NCBI GenBank assembly: GCA_004293365.1
Contig: RDYN01000047.1
Span: forward strand, 1 to 36,666
DNA from: Oscillatoriales cyanobacterium
GTDB taxonomy: Bacteria > Cyanobacteriota > Cyanobacteriia > Cyanobacteriales > Microcoleaceae
Length of the DNA: 36,666 bases
Direction of reading: 5' to 3'
Shown here: one piece after another, positions 1 to 6,432 of the stretch
Position numbering within the stretch: the first letter of the stretch is position 1
Layout of the letters: the number at the start of each line of letters is the position of its first letter
Position numbers and translations under genes: made by a program
The notes under the pieces: model-generated
Told to the model about the DNA's origin: nothing
Database searches by the model: none
The model's input: the letters and a program-made list of their open reading frames with translations, nothing else

Positions 1-100
1 AAAGTCCTTACTACGAACATTATAAACCGGTTCGTAGTAAGGACTTCAGTCCTTTCTCAGGTTTTTAGTCAATTAGGACTAAAGTCCTTACTACGAACAA
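1..100. repeat. Dispersed palindromic repeat, truncated by window edge
   Basis: A 17-bp inverted repeat, AAGTCCTTACTACGAAC at 2-18 against its reverse complement at 31-47, is followed by a third copy of the arm at 83-99. The same family (GTAGTRMGGACTNNAGTCC arms) recurs at 4871-4995, as a half copy near 6302-6328, and at 28077-28226. It lies downstream of the minus-strand VWA gene stop and carries no coding sequence. Confidence 0.8.
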
Positions 101-131
101 TGCTGCCGATCGCAATTAAGCGAAAATCATA

Positions 132-1367
132 TTACTTAAGAACAGTTTTAGAAGCAATGCGAGTTTTCTTGCGATCGGCTTCCGTCAATTCTGCACCCGA
201 CTGCAAGCGAGTAGCAGAGCTTTGCAGCACAGTTGCGGCACTTTTATCGCCCATTTGCAGAGCAGTTTTAGCGGCAGTTTGCAGCATCGTGGCGGCACCC
301 GCGCGATCGCCCTGTTGTAACCTAGTTTCTGCGAGTTGAGTTTGGCGGTACTTAGCCAAAGCTAAAATGTGCTGCTGCACCATCGGATCGAGTGCCGGCT
401 GATAAACTTTCTGGACATTAGCCGAAACAGCAACAGGATCGGAAAGCAAACTTGAACCGACTGTCGGATCGTCGTAGCGAATTTGCAATTGCCCGATCGC
501 CTGCGTACCTTCCGGCAACTGTCCAATATAAATATTAGCCAAAACTACTCGCTCTACATCCTTCATTAAATCTCCCAGGCGCACCATAAAGCGATCGCCC
601 TCTTGCTGCACCGGTAATTCGATCGTGTCTGGGGCAACTTGGGCGATCGGTTTTAGTTCGGCTAACCGCACTTTTGGCATCAGCGAAAATAGCAAATAAG
701 CATTAGTCAAACCTACACCTTGGATGCGAGTAAACAGCTTGCCAAACTCATCAACCGCATCTTCCGGCCGCTGAATGTGAGCCAAAGCACCGCCGCCAGC
801 ATCAGCAATCTTTTCCAAAATATCCTGGTTCCAGTTATCCCCAAATCCCAGAGAATTTAAAGTCATGTTATACTCGGCGGCTAGTTTCGCCAACTTTAAA
901 CAGCGATTGTTGTCGCCGTGTTCATTTTCGCCGTCAGTTAGCAGAAACGCCTGAGATATTGCTTCTTTTTTACCTTTCCCCAACTCTTCAATACCTAACT
1001 TAATCCCCTCATCAATTGCTGTGCCGCCGGCGGGGCGCAATTGCTCGATTTGCCGTTTGATGCTGGCGGGATCTCCTACAACTTGATTGGGGACGAGGAC
1101 TTTGGCTTTGTGGTCAAAAGCCACCGCACAAAAGCGATCCCCGGGCTTCAACCTGTCCAGCAAGCGTCCGGCGGCTTGTTTGACGGTTTCCAAGGGGCGC
1201 CCGCCCATCGAGCCGCTGTGGTCGAGAATCAGGCACAGGTTTAAGGGTACGCTCTCGTCGATCGCGCTTGCCGTCGCCGACACTGAAACGGCTAGCTGGC
1301 GCTGGGTTGAGGGCGCAGCAGCATCAAGGTTGGGGTCGTTCAAGACCGGGAGCAAACTAACTTTCAT
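132..1367 (-). CDS. VWA domain-containing protein
   Basis: A 411-aa protein with an N-terminal von Willebrand factor A domain (about residues 40-215). The metal-ion-dependent adhesion site is complete: D49-H-S51-G-S53, T116 in GGTAIDEG and D145 in LLTDGE. The rest is a beta-rich middle and an alanine- and glutamine-rich helical C-terminus. No signal peptide or membrane segment is visible, so it is probably cytoplasmic. Cyanobacteria carry several such stand-alone VWA proteins, annotated only by domain, and the binding partner is unknown. It is transcribed divergently from clpR with 72 bp between the starts. The start at 1367 is chosen because the conserved fold begins soon after it. The family call is secure and the role unknown. 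Confidence 0.9.
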   Translation of the reverse strand: MKVSLLPVLNDPNLDAAAPSTQRQLAVSVSATASAIDESVPLNLCLILDHSGSMGGRPLETVKQAAGRLLDRLKPGDRFCAVAFDHKAKVLVPNQVVGDPASIKRQIEQLRPAGGTAIDEGIKLGIEELGKGKKEAISQAFLLTDGENEHGDNNRCLKLAKLAAEYNMTLNSLGFGDNWNQDILEKIADAGGGALAHIQRPEDAVDEFGKLFTRIQGVGLTNAYLLFSLMPKVRLAELKPIAQVAPDTIELPVQQEGDRFMVRLGDLMKDVERVVLANIYIGQLPEGTQAIGQLQIRYDDPTVGSSLLSDPVAVSANVQKVYQPALDPMVQQHILALAKYRQTQLAETRLQQGDRAGAATMLQTAAKTALQMGDKSAATVLQSSATRLQSGAELTEADRKKTRIASKTVLK

Positions 1368-1395
1368 GCGGGATACCTAAAGATTGCGCTAGTAT

Positions 1396-1407
1396 TTCTT
1401 ATAAGAA
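1396..1407. promoter_or_regulatory. 12-bp perfect palindrome between divergent genes
   Basis: TTCTTATAAGAA is a perfect palindrome in the 72-bp space between the VWA and clpR starts. It could be an operator for one or both genes. No convincing sigma-70 promoter could be placed around it, and an AT-rich 12-mer can arise by chance. Confidence 0.25.
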
Positions 1408-1439
1408 TAGCTCCATCAGTTCAGGCAACATTTCGGTTT

Positions 1440-2099
1440 ATGAACACACCAATTAAAGCTGTGCAATCGCAATATTACGGGGAAGGCAACTCTCGGACGC
1501 CGCCTCCCGATTTGCCATCCCTGTTGCTGAAGGAGCGGATCGTTTATCTGGGTATGCCTCTGGTGCCTGCGGTAACAGAACTGATTATCGCTGAACTGTT
1601 GTTCTTGCAGTACGAAGATCCGGATAAGCCGATCAAAATCTACATCAACTCGACAGGCACTTCTGGTTACAGCGGGGAACCCGTCGGCTTTGAAACGGAA
1701 GCTTTTGCTATCTGCGACACGATCAGGTACATTAAGCCGCCCGTGCAGACTATTTGTCTCGGTTCGGCAATGGGCATGGCTGCGATGCTGTTAGCGGCCG
1801 GTACAAAGGGCTTTCGGGCGAGTTTGCCCCACGCTTCGATCGTGTTGCACCAACCCAAAGCTTATACGCGGGGTCAAGCCAGCGACATTCAAATTCGGGC
1901 GAAGGAAGTGCTGGCAAATAAGGCGACGATGCTGGATATTTTGGCAAGCTGTACAGGCCAGCCGATCGACAAAATTACTAAAGATATGGATCGGTTGCTG
2001 TACATGACGCCCCAGGAAGCTAAAGAATACGGTTTGATCGATCGCGTTCTTGAAAGTTCGGAAGAATTGCCGAAACCGCTGGCGGCGGGAGTTATCTAA
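1440..2099 (+). CDS. clpR: ClpR, catalytically inactive ClpP-like subunit
   Basis: A 219-aa ClpP-fold protein. Aligned to E. coli ClpP, the nucleophile serine is replaced by Gly112 (SAMGMAAM instead of AASMGA) and the aspartate by Leu186. Only the histidine (H137 in VLHQP) of the triad remains. A short insertion after IYINS (GTSGYSGEP) is typical of ClpR. In Synechococcus the ClpR subunit forms a mixed tetradecamer with ClpP3 that works with ClpC, and the pair is essential there (established for that species). Here clpP3 follows on the same strand after 309 bp, longer than a tight operon and filled with repeats, so co-transcription is likely but not shown. The start ATG at 1440 gives the usual N-terminal length. 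Confidence 0.94.
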   Translation: MNTPIKAVQSQYYGEGNSRTPPPDLPSLLLKERIVYLGMPLVPAVTELIIAELLFLQYEDPDKPIKIYINSTGTSGYSGEPVGFETEAFAICDTIRYIKPPVQTICLGSAMGMAAMLLAAGTKGFRASLPHASIVLHQPKAYTRGQASDIQIRAKEVLANKATMLDILASCTGQPIDKITKDMDRLLYMTPQEAKEYGLIDRVLESSEELPKPLAAGVI

Positions 2100-2408
2100 T
2101 TTGGGAATGGGGAATTGGGAATGGGGAATTGGGCATAGGGCATAGGGCATAGGGCATAGGGCCCCGCGCGTTGCGGAGGGATGGGGAATTGGACATGAGT
2201 AGTAATTAAGGGTTAATGGCTAGTAGTTTTTACCCTGATTAGTTATTCAATAGTCTTTTAATGACTAACAATGACCAATTACCTGTTTGACCAATTACCT
2301 GTTTGACCAATTACCTGTTTGGCCGATGCCCGATCCCCCATTCCCAATGCCCCATTCCCAATGCCCAATGCCCGATTACCAATTACTAACTAAACGGAGT
2401 TCCGAATT
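2100..2408. repeat. clpR-clpP3 spacer filled with short repeats
   Basis: The spacer begins with G-rich heptad-like repeats (GGGGAATTGGGAAT, then GGGCATA units) to about 2165. A 16-bp unit, ACCAATTACCTGTTTG, follows as three tandem copies at 2274-2321. A C-rich block (CCCCATTCCCAATG units) at about 2335-2370 is complementary in character to the first block, so a transcript could fold across the spacer. No ORF of interest and no clear terminator were seen. Confidence 0.7.
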
Positions 2409-3002
2409 ATGCCTATAGGTGTGCCAAAAGTTCCCTACAAAATGCCTGGTGGTTATGATACTCAGTGGATTAATATCTACGATCGCCTTTACCGGGAACG
2501 AATTATTTTCTTGGGCAGGGACATTGACGATGAAATTGCCAATCAAATCATCGCGGTGATGCTGTATCTGGATTCGGAAGATGCGGGCAAAGATATTATT
2601 TTGTACATCAATTCCCCCGGCGGGATGGTGTCGGCAGGCATGGCTATTTTTGATACTATGCAGCACATTAAATCGGACGTGGTGACGATTTGTGTGGGCT
2701 TGGCTGCTTCGATGGGTTCTTTCCTGCTAGCTGCGGGTACCAAGGGCAAACGGTTAGCTTTGCCTCACTCGCGGATCATGATTCACCAGCCTTCTGGGGG
2801 CGCGCGGGGACAAGCAACGGATATTCAGATTGAGGCTAGGGAGATTTTGCGACTGCGCCACCAACTCAACGGTATCTATGCTAAAAATACCGGGAAGCCG
2901 ATCGAGAAAATCGAGAAAGACATGGATCGCGACTATTTCATGTCCGCCGAGGAAGCCAAAGAATACGGCTTGATCGACAGAGTAGTCGAAGATCGTCCTT
3001 GA
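2409..3002 (+). CDS. clpP3: ClpP3, ATP-dependent Clp protease proteolytic subunit
   Basis: A 197-aa serine protease subunit with an intact triad: S101 in [10 protein letters not shown]126 in MIHQP and D175 in MDRDYFMS. Spacing between the three matches E. coli ClpP (25 and 49 residues). It follows clpR, the arrangement seen for the essential cyanobacterial ClpP3/ClpR core, which degrades substrates delivered by the ClpC chaperone in the cytoplasm. The start ATG at 2409 is preceded by AACGGAGTTCCGAATT, giving a GGAG ribosome-binding site. The clpP3 name rests on the pairing with clpR and on the sequence type. Assignment to the ClpP family is certain. Confidence 0.94.
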   Translation: MPIGVPKVPYKMPGGYDTQWINIYDRLYRERIIFLGRDIDDEIANQIIAVMLYLDSEDAGKDIILYINSPGGMVSAGMAIFDTMQHIKSDVVTICVGLAASMGSFLLAAGTKGKRLALPHSRIMIHQPSGGARGQATDIQIEAREILRLRHQLNGIYAKNTGKPIEKIEKDMDRDYFMSAEEAKEYGLIDRVVEDRP

Positions 3003-3040
3003 CAGTTGACAGTTGACAGTTGACAGTTGACAGTTGACCT
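2999..3040 (+). repeat. TTGACAG heptanucleotide tandem repeat over the clpP3 stop
   Basis: Five perfect TTGACAG units run from 2999 to 3033, followed by a degenerate sixth. The first unit contains the clpP3 stop codon (TGA at 3000-3002). Each unit carries TTGACA, a perfect -35 hexamer, but no matching -10 element stands out at the right distance. Confidence 0.85.
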
Positions 3041-3143
3041 GCAAGTCCGAGGATTTGAGTAATGAATAGTCTTGTTTTAATTTCTCCCGCTTAAGGGAGA
3101 GGCTTTAAACCAATTCTTTCTGGTAAGTGGTTTTGATAGTGTA

Positions 3144-3218
3144 GTAGTGCGGGCAACCCTCGCACTACCATATTTCGCGGTAAATTTTGGCAGAATCTTT
3201 ACATTTAAGGATTCTGCC
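3144..3218. other. Two stable hairpins upstream of the J-domain gene
   Basis: GTAGTGCG at 3144-3151 pairs with CGCACTAC at 3161-3168 (8-bp stem, 9-nt loop). GGCAGAATC at 3189-3197 pairs with GATTCTGCC at 3210-3218 (9-bp stem, 12-nt loop). Neither is followed by a strong U-tract on the plus strand. They may end or attenuate the clpP3 transcript, or belong to the repeat background. Confidence 0.5.
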
Positions 3219-3254
3219 ATATTTAATGGTATTAGAAAACTTGATTCATGCTAA

Positions 3255-3881
3255 ATGGATATTGCAGATTATTACCGACAGTTAGGACTAAGGTCTGGTG
3301 CCACTTTATCGCAAGTTAAGGCCTCTTACCGAAAGTTAGCCAGACAGTATCACCCCGATGTGAATCCGGGAAACGAACAGGCTAAGAATAAGTTTATTGC
3401 TATTACTGAGGCTTATAAGTTTCTGGTGAATATTGCGCCCGCCGATGTTGCGGAGTCGAAAGCTGCCAATTCAAATGTGCCGCCTGCTGCGACAGCGCCA
3501 GCGGAGGCGGTGAAAGCTCAACCGCAGGCAGTTAAGGTAACTCGGAAACAGCAACCCACTGAAGATAAGCAGGATCTGTCGGCGGCGGAAGAAAAGTTAA
3601 AAAAAGATGCTTATTATGAACTGCAACAGTTGCTGAAATATCAGAGGTTTCCACGGGCGATCGCCCTAATTGAGGGTTTGGCCCAGCGGATGCCCGAAGA
3701 TCGGGAGGTGCGACAGTGGCAGGCGATCGCCTATCAGCGTTGGGGACGGCATTTGATCGGAGAAAAGCAGGTTGACAAGGCGAGAATTTATTTGAAAAAG
3801 GCGGTGAAAACTGACCCTCACAATCGGGCTTTGTGGGCGGAAGTTGAGCGTGATTTTCGCCGGTTGGAAGAGATTTATTGA
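3255..3881 (+). CDS. J-domain protein with C-terminal TPR-like region
   Basis: A 208-aa protein. Residues 1-65 form a J domain with the HPD tripeptide (QYHPDVNPG), which stimulates the ATPase of an Hsp70 (DnaK). A low-complexity Ala/Pro/Lys linker (about 70-105) follows, then a helical C-terminus (about 115-205) with two or three TPR-like repeats ending in ALWAEVERDFRRLEEIY. It lacks the Gly/Phe, zinc-finger and substrate-binding regions of DnaJ, so it is a specialised type III J protein. Such J-TPR proteins are common in cyanobacteria without an assigned client. The proximity to clpRP3 fits a proteostasis role, but that is inference. The start at 3255 places the J domain at the N-terminus as expected. 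Confidence 0.88.
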   Translation: MDIADYYRQLGLRSGATLSQVKASYRKLARQYHPDVNPGNEQAKNKFIAITEAYKFLVNIAPADVAESKAANSNVPPAATAPAEAVKAQPQAVKVTRKQQPTEDKQDLSAAEEKLKKDAYYELQQLLKYQRFPRAIALIEGLAQRMPEDREVRQWQAIAYQRWGRHLIGEKQVDKARIYLKKAVKTDPHNRALWAEVERDFRRLEEIY

Positions 3882-3918
3882 TTCGGGAATCGGGAATCGG
3901 GAATCGGGCATTGGGAAT
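3882..3918 (+). repeat. CGGGAAT heptad repeat after the J-domain gene
   Basis: Units of CGGGAAT repeat three times directly after the stop codon and grade into GGGCATTGGGAATT. The G-rich strand is the sense strand of the upstream gene. It sits between convergent genes (J-domain protein and Ser/Thr kinase). Confidence 0.75.
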
Positions 3919-3920
3919 TA

Positions 3921-4838
3921 TTAGTTCGATTCTGTAGAGGTAATCAAAAGGTCTATATTTTTGAGTTTTTCTAAAATGATTTGGGTGTTTTCCGGTCGGT
4001 TTTCGGGTAGCGGTTCCATCAATGAGTCGATCGAGTCTACGAAGGACTGGTCAACATCTAAAGCCTGGTTCCTCCAGTTAATCTTACCAGTTGCTGGATT
4101 GACGGGAAAGTCGATCGGCGGTAGACCTGTCAATAAATGCACAAAAGTACGTCCCAGGGCAAAAAAGTCCGATCGCGCTTCTGGTTTCCCTGCAATTTGT
4201 TCCGGCGCGGAGTATCCAGCAGAACCGATGGGTGCGGTATCGGTGTCTGCTTCTGTGGCGCAGCCGAAGTCAATTAATCGCAATTTTCCAGTGGCTTCAA
4301 GCATCAGATTGGATGGCTTAATATCCCGATGCACTAAATGATATTTGTGAATTGCCTGCAAAATATGGAGCATTTGTTGCAGCCAATCGATAGCTAGGGT
4401 TTGAGAAACCTGCTGGTTTTTAGTTAAGAATTGGGTCAAGTTTTCTCCGTCGATTTTTTCCATCACCAAACAAGACAATTTCTGGGAGTTATGGGGGAGT
4501 TTGATTTGGAAATAACCATCTGGTTCGACTTGGGGAACTCTGCCTTTTCCTCCTAGCCAAATCAATACCCGCGCTTCTTGTTGGAACAAACGAAGTAAAT
4601 CGGGATTGTGTGTGTGCTTCAAGACTTTTAACACTTTGAGTGTTCCCCATTCGTTGTCCCCGGTTCCCCAATCTTGGACTTCCAAGATGTCTGTGGGGCG
4701 TGCGGGATTGGGCGATCGCACTGGTTTAATGATGCGGTAGCGATCGGCAATTAGTAAAGCCGTACCGCAAGCCTGACAACTTTGAGCAGCAGCAGGATTT
4801 TCGCGTTGTTCGCATTGAGGGTTGATGCAGTAAATCAT
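3921..4838 (-). CDS. Serine/threonine protein kinase with N-terminal zinc ribbon
   Basis: A Hanks-type kinase. The N-terminus has a four-cysteine motif (YCINPQC, then SCQACG) typical of a cyanobacterial kinase subfamily. The kinase domain shows a degenerate glycine loop, a VLKVLK lysine strand, the catalytic loop HRDIKPSN, DFG and APEQ. It ends at about residue 300 without a transmembrane segment, so it is a soluble signalling kinase. I place the start at 4838 (MIYCINP), where family members begin. An in-frame ATG at 4901 would add 21 residues translated partly from a palindromic repeat and is unlikely. The ends are convergent with the J-domain gene. The substrate is unknown. Confidence 0.9.
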   Translation of the reverse strand: MIYCINPQCEQRENPAAAQSCQACGTALLIADRYRIIKPVRSPNPARPTDILEVQDWGTGDNEWGTLKVLKVLKHTHNPDLLRLFQQEARVLIWLGGKGRVPQVEPDGYFQIKLPHNSQKLSCLVMEKIDGENLTQFLTKNQQVSQTLAIDWLQQMLHILQAIHKYHLVHRDIKPSNLMLEATGKLRLIDFGCATEADTDTAPIGSAGYSAPEQIAGKPEARSDFFALGRTFVHLLTGLPPIDFPVNPATGKINWRNQALDVDQSFVDSIDSLMEPLPENRPENTQIILEKLKNIDLLITSTESN

Positions 4839-4870
4839 ATCATGTCCCGTGGATTGACCACAATAAGTAA

Positions 4871-4995
4871 GGTTTGTAGTGCGGACTTCAGTCCGCAGCA
4901 TAAAAGCGGACTGAAGTCCGCACTACGAACCGTTTTTGTTTGTAGTGCGGACTTCAGTCCGCAGCCTGGGAGCGGACTGAAGTCCGCACTACGAA
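4871..4995. repeat. Tandem pair of palindromic repeats upstream of the kinase
   Basis: Two copies (4871-4931 and 4938-4995) of a palindrome with outer arms GTTTGTAGTGCGGACT and inner GGACTGAAGTCCGC, each able to form a long hairpin. They belong to the same family as 1-100 and 28077-28226. They lie just upstream of the kinase start at 4838 and may have displaced its promoter region. Confidence 0.85.
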
Positions 4996-5079
4996 ATGAG
5001 TGATACTTTATGGGTTGAGAGCTTGCTCGGGCATTCTTTTTTGGTAAAGCGTATCGCTTTGATTGATAAAATAACATAA

Positions 5080-5110
5080 AACCCAGTAACTCTGACCTTG
5101 TTACTGGGTT
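5080..5110 (-). terminator. Intrinsic terminator of the tRNA-like transcript
   Basis: An 11-bp perfect stem (AACCCAGTAAC at 5080-5090 with GTTACTGGGTT at 5100-5110) and a 9-nt loop. Read on the minus strand it is followed by TTATGTTATTTTATC, a U-rich run. It lies about 60 nt downstream of the second tRNA-like element and would end a transcript coming from the 243-aa gene and the RNA elements. Confidence 0.8.
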
Positions 5111-5170
5111 TCTATTTACCGCCCATTTGCACACGCTACCACATTTAAGTCAAGGATTTAAGATTAATAT

Positions 5171-5244
5171 CATCGCGCTCTACCGATTGAGCTACTCCCC
5201 AGTGTTTGGTTGGGGAGGCTGGAATTGAACCAGCAACCTCGATG
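5171..5244 (-). tRNA. Candidate circularly permuted tRNA, element B (3' half first)
   Basis: On the minus strand the 3' half (5244 to 5207) comes first, then a 5-nt spacer AACAC, then the 5' half (5201 to 5171). The 3' half has CATCG, variable loop AGGTT, T arm GCTGG-TTCAATT-CCAGC, acceptor CTCCCCA, discriminator A and an encoded CCA. The 5' half has acceptor TGGGGAG, T8-A9, D arm GCTC-AATCGGTA-GAGC, G26 and CGATG. The halves match at both ends: seven of seven acceptor pairs and five of five anticodon-stem pairs. Only the anticodon loop is open, falling at the outer ends (5' half continues ATATTAATC, 3' half is preceded by AATCAGGT), so the anticodon cannot be assigned. A normal tRNA read in either direction is not possible here. 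An alternative is a relic of tandem tRNA copies that lost both outer halves. Confidence 0.75.
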
Positions 5245-5297
5245 ACCTGATTGTTCCTGACATTCGTTTTGGCGATCGGCGGTGAATGCTGAGTTTA

Positions 5298-5444
5298 GAG
5301 TAATAACTTGCTATTGAATTTGTACGCAACGCTGCCTCTGCCAATTTGGGCTACCCCTCATTATTAGGTTGAAGGGACAGGAGTCGAACCTGTACTGTCA
5401 CAGTTGTACGGTTTAAGTTGAAGTTTGAGATTGAACTTGTACTC
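5298..5444 (-). repeat. Related sequences flanking permuted element A
   Basis: A 13-bp sequence occurs on both sides of element A in the same orientation: ATTGAACTTGTAC at 5430-5442 and ATTGAATTTGTAC at 5313-5325 (12 of 13 identical). Weaker similarity continues for about 20 nt (CAA...TAAAC on the minus strand). This is what would be left if a tandem duplication of a tRNA-like unit with an extended anticodon loop had lost both outer halves, or if the flanks are shared processing signals. Confidence 0.5.
5322..5406 (-). tRNA. Candidate permuted tRNA-like RNA, element A
   Basis: Same order as element B. The 3' half (about 5406 to 5367) has a small hairpin ACTG-TGA-CAGT where a long variable arm would be, T arm ACAGG-TTCGACT-CCTGT, acceptor CCCTTCA, then ACC followed by T, so the terminal A is not encoded. 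After TAATAA comes the 5' half (5360 to about 5327) with acceptor TGAGGGG, T8-A9 and D arm GCC...GGC with a large AAATTGG-type loop. Acceptor halves pair in all seven positions with one G-U. The anticodon stem is imperfect: GTTG pairs with CAAC but the fifth pair fails. D-loop style and variable hairpin recall class II tRNAs (Leu/Ser). It may be degenerate or a structural RNA rather than a translating tRNA. Confidence 0.6.
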
Positions 5445-5484
5445 TGTTTATATCTTAAACCATAACTATCAAAAAAGCAAGCTA

Positions 5485-6216
5485 TTAGCGGAAAATAAAT
5501 TGAAAAATTCGCTCTCCTACTCTCTGTTCTTCAACTTCAGAATTGTTAGCTTCTTCGCGGGAAAACATCACAGCTTTCTGCAATATTTCCACCCTTTGCA
5601 GCAACTCATTGATCCGCTGCGCTGGTAAAGCTCCAGAAAACTTGACAGTGCGCCAGTAGCCGATCGTAATATCTTCGTAATAGACATCCACTTGAGCCGG
5701 ATGGTGTTCCGTAGCTTCAGCTTTAACGTGATTGCGGGGAGTTTTAAAAGTCTTGAGAGTTTGCACCGGTTCTGTTGCCCAACAGTCGGCTGAAGCATCA
5801 AAGTTCCAAGTCTCGGAAGCATCTAAAACAGGAAGTTTTTTGATAAATGCTTGCAACTCTGACAGTTGCTTTTCAATGAATAGTAAATAGCTGACTGGCA
5901 CTTGGCTCAAAAGCACGTTTCCGTCTACAGTTACGTCGGCACGGGCTCTGCAATTTGTCCAGTCTTTGGTTGCGGTTACGTCGAAGAGTTTGGTCAAAAC
6001 TTCTGTTGTTTTGCGGATAATCTCTTCGGCTTTGACTTCGACTTTTTTGGACTCGGGCGGCAGTTGTTCGCCTTCTTCGTCTTTGGGGCGGTACGTGCGG
6101 GAGATTCCCGAAAGCACGGCGGGCTTCTGGAGGGCTTTTTGGGCTTCTGCTAGTTCTTGGATCGATCGGCTTTTGATGCCTTTCTCGATCGCGATAATCT
6201 GATTTAATCGTGCCAT
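5485..6216 (-). CDS. Conserved protein of unknown function, linked to permuted tRNA-like RNAs
   Basis: A 243-aa soluble protein that I recognise only as a highly conserved uncharacterised family, also known from actinobacteria; from memory it may be DUF7873, unverified. No catalytic motif of a named family is evident. Distinctive stretches are RTYRPKDEEGEQLPPES (about 40-56), TKDWTNCRARADVTVDG, CWATEP, EATEHHPAQVDVYYED and IGYWRTVKFSGALPAQRINEL, then a C-terminal helix ending RIFQFIFR. N-terminal and C-terminal parts look helical. No signal peptide or membrane segment is seen. On the same strand, about 75 nt after its stop, come two permuted tRNA-like elements and then a terminator, which suggests a protein-RNA module. 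An RNA-related role is inference from this context. The start ATG at 6216 lacks a clear Shine-Dalgarno sequence, common in cyanobacteria. Confidence 0.85.
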   Translation of the reverse strand: MARLNQIIAIEKGIKSRSIQELAEAQKALQKPAVLSGISRTYRPKDEEGEQLPPESKKVEVKAEEIIRKTTEVLTKLFDVTATKDWTNCRARADVTVDGNVLLSQVPVSYLLFIEKQLSELQAFIKKLPVLDASETWNFDASADCWATEPVQTLKTFKTPRNHVKAEATEHHPAQVDVYYEDITIGYWRTVKFSGALPAQRINELLQRVEILQKAVMFSREEANNSEVEEQRVGERIFQFIFR

Positions 6217-6301
6217 AGTTCTAAATTATTGATGCTGAAGTCACGTCGAGTATGGTTGCAGGGCGATCGTCAAACTCTTTCTCGTGTGGCTTTTAGGGCT
6301 T

Positions 6302-6328
6302 TGAGGACTGAAGTCCTGACTGCAAACC
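6302..6328. repeat. Half copy of the palindromic AGGACTGAAGTCCT repeat
   Basis: GAGGACTGAAGTCCTGACTGCAAACC-like sequence is one arm of the family found at 28077-28226. It lies in the 216-bp region upstream of the 243-aa gene. Confidence 0.6.
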
Positions 6329-6362
6329 TTACGATTTTTAAGCTGACATCACAGACATTTGT

Positions 6363-6375
6363 AGTATGACATACT
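6363..6375. promoter_or_regulatory. 13-bp palindrome upstream of the 243-aa gene
   Basis: AGTATG-A-CATACT is a perfect interrupted palindrome 147 bp upstream of the 243-aa protein start, in the space between it and the SGNH gene end. It could be an operator. No strong promoter was identified around it. Confidence 0.3.
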
Positions 6376-6432
6376 TCAAATAGAATGACAACCTTTCCTT
6401 TGGAGGGGCCATGCCAAGAGTCCCCGCCCTGA

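Noticed and set aside
2999..3040. Promoter array from repeated TTGACA hexamers
   Set aside because: No -10 hexamer at 16-18 bp from any unit that leads into a gene; the heptad repeat explains the motif.
5244..5322. A normal tRNA made of the 5' half of element A and the 3' half of element B with an intron
   Set aside because: The acceptor pairing has an A-C mismatch and the anticodon stems do not pair, whereas each element pairs well with its own half.
5171..5406. Two-piece tmRNA gene
   Set aside because: Element B has a full D arm and anticodon stem, which tmRNA lacks, and there is no tag reading frame or tmRNA-type 5' sequence; only the permuted topology is shared.
5130..5480. Group I or group II intron inside a tRNA as the reason for the split halves
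   Set aside because: The 3' half precedes the 5' half, and no conserved group I core or group II domain V could be found in the short flanks.
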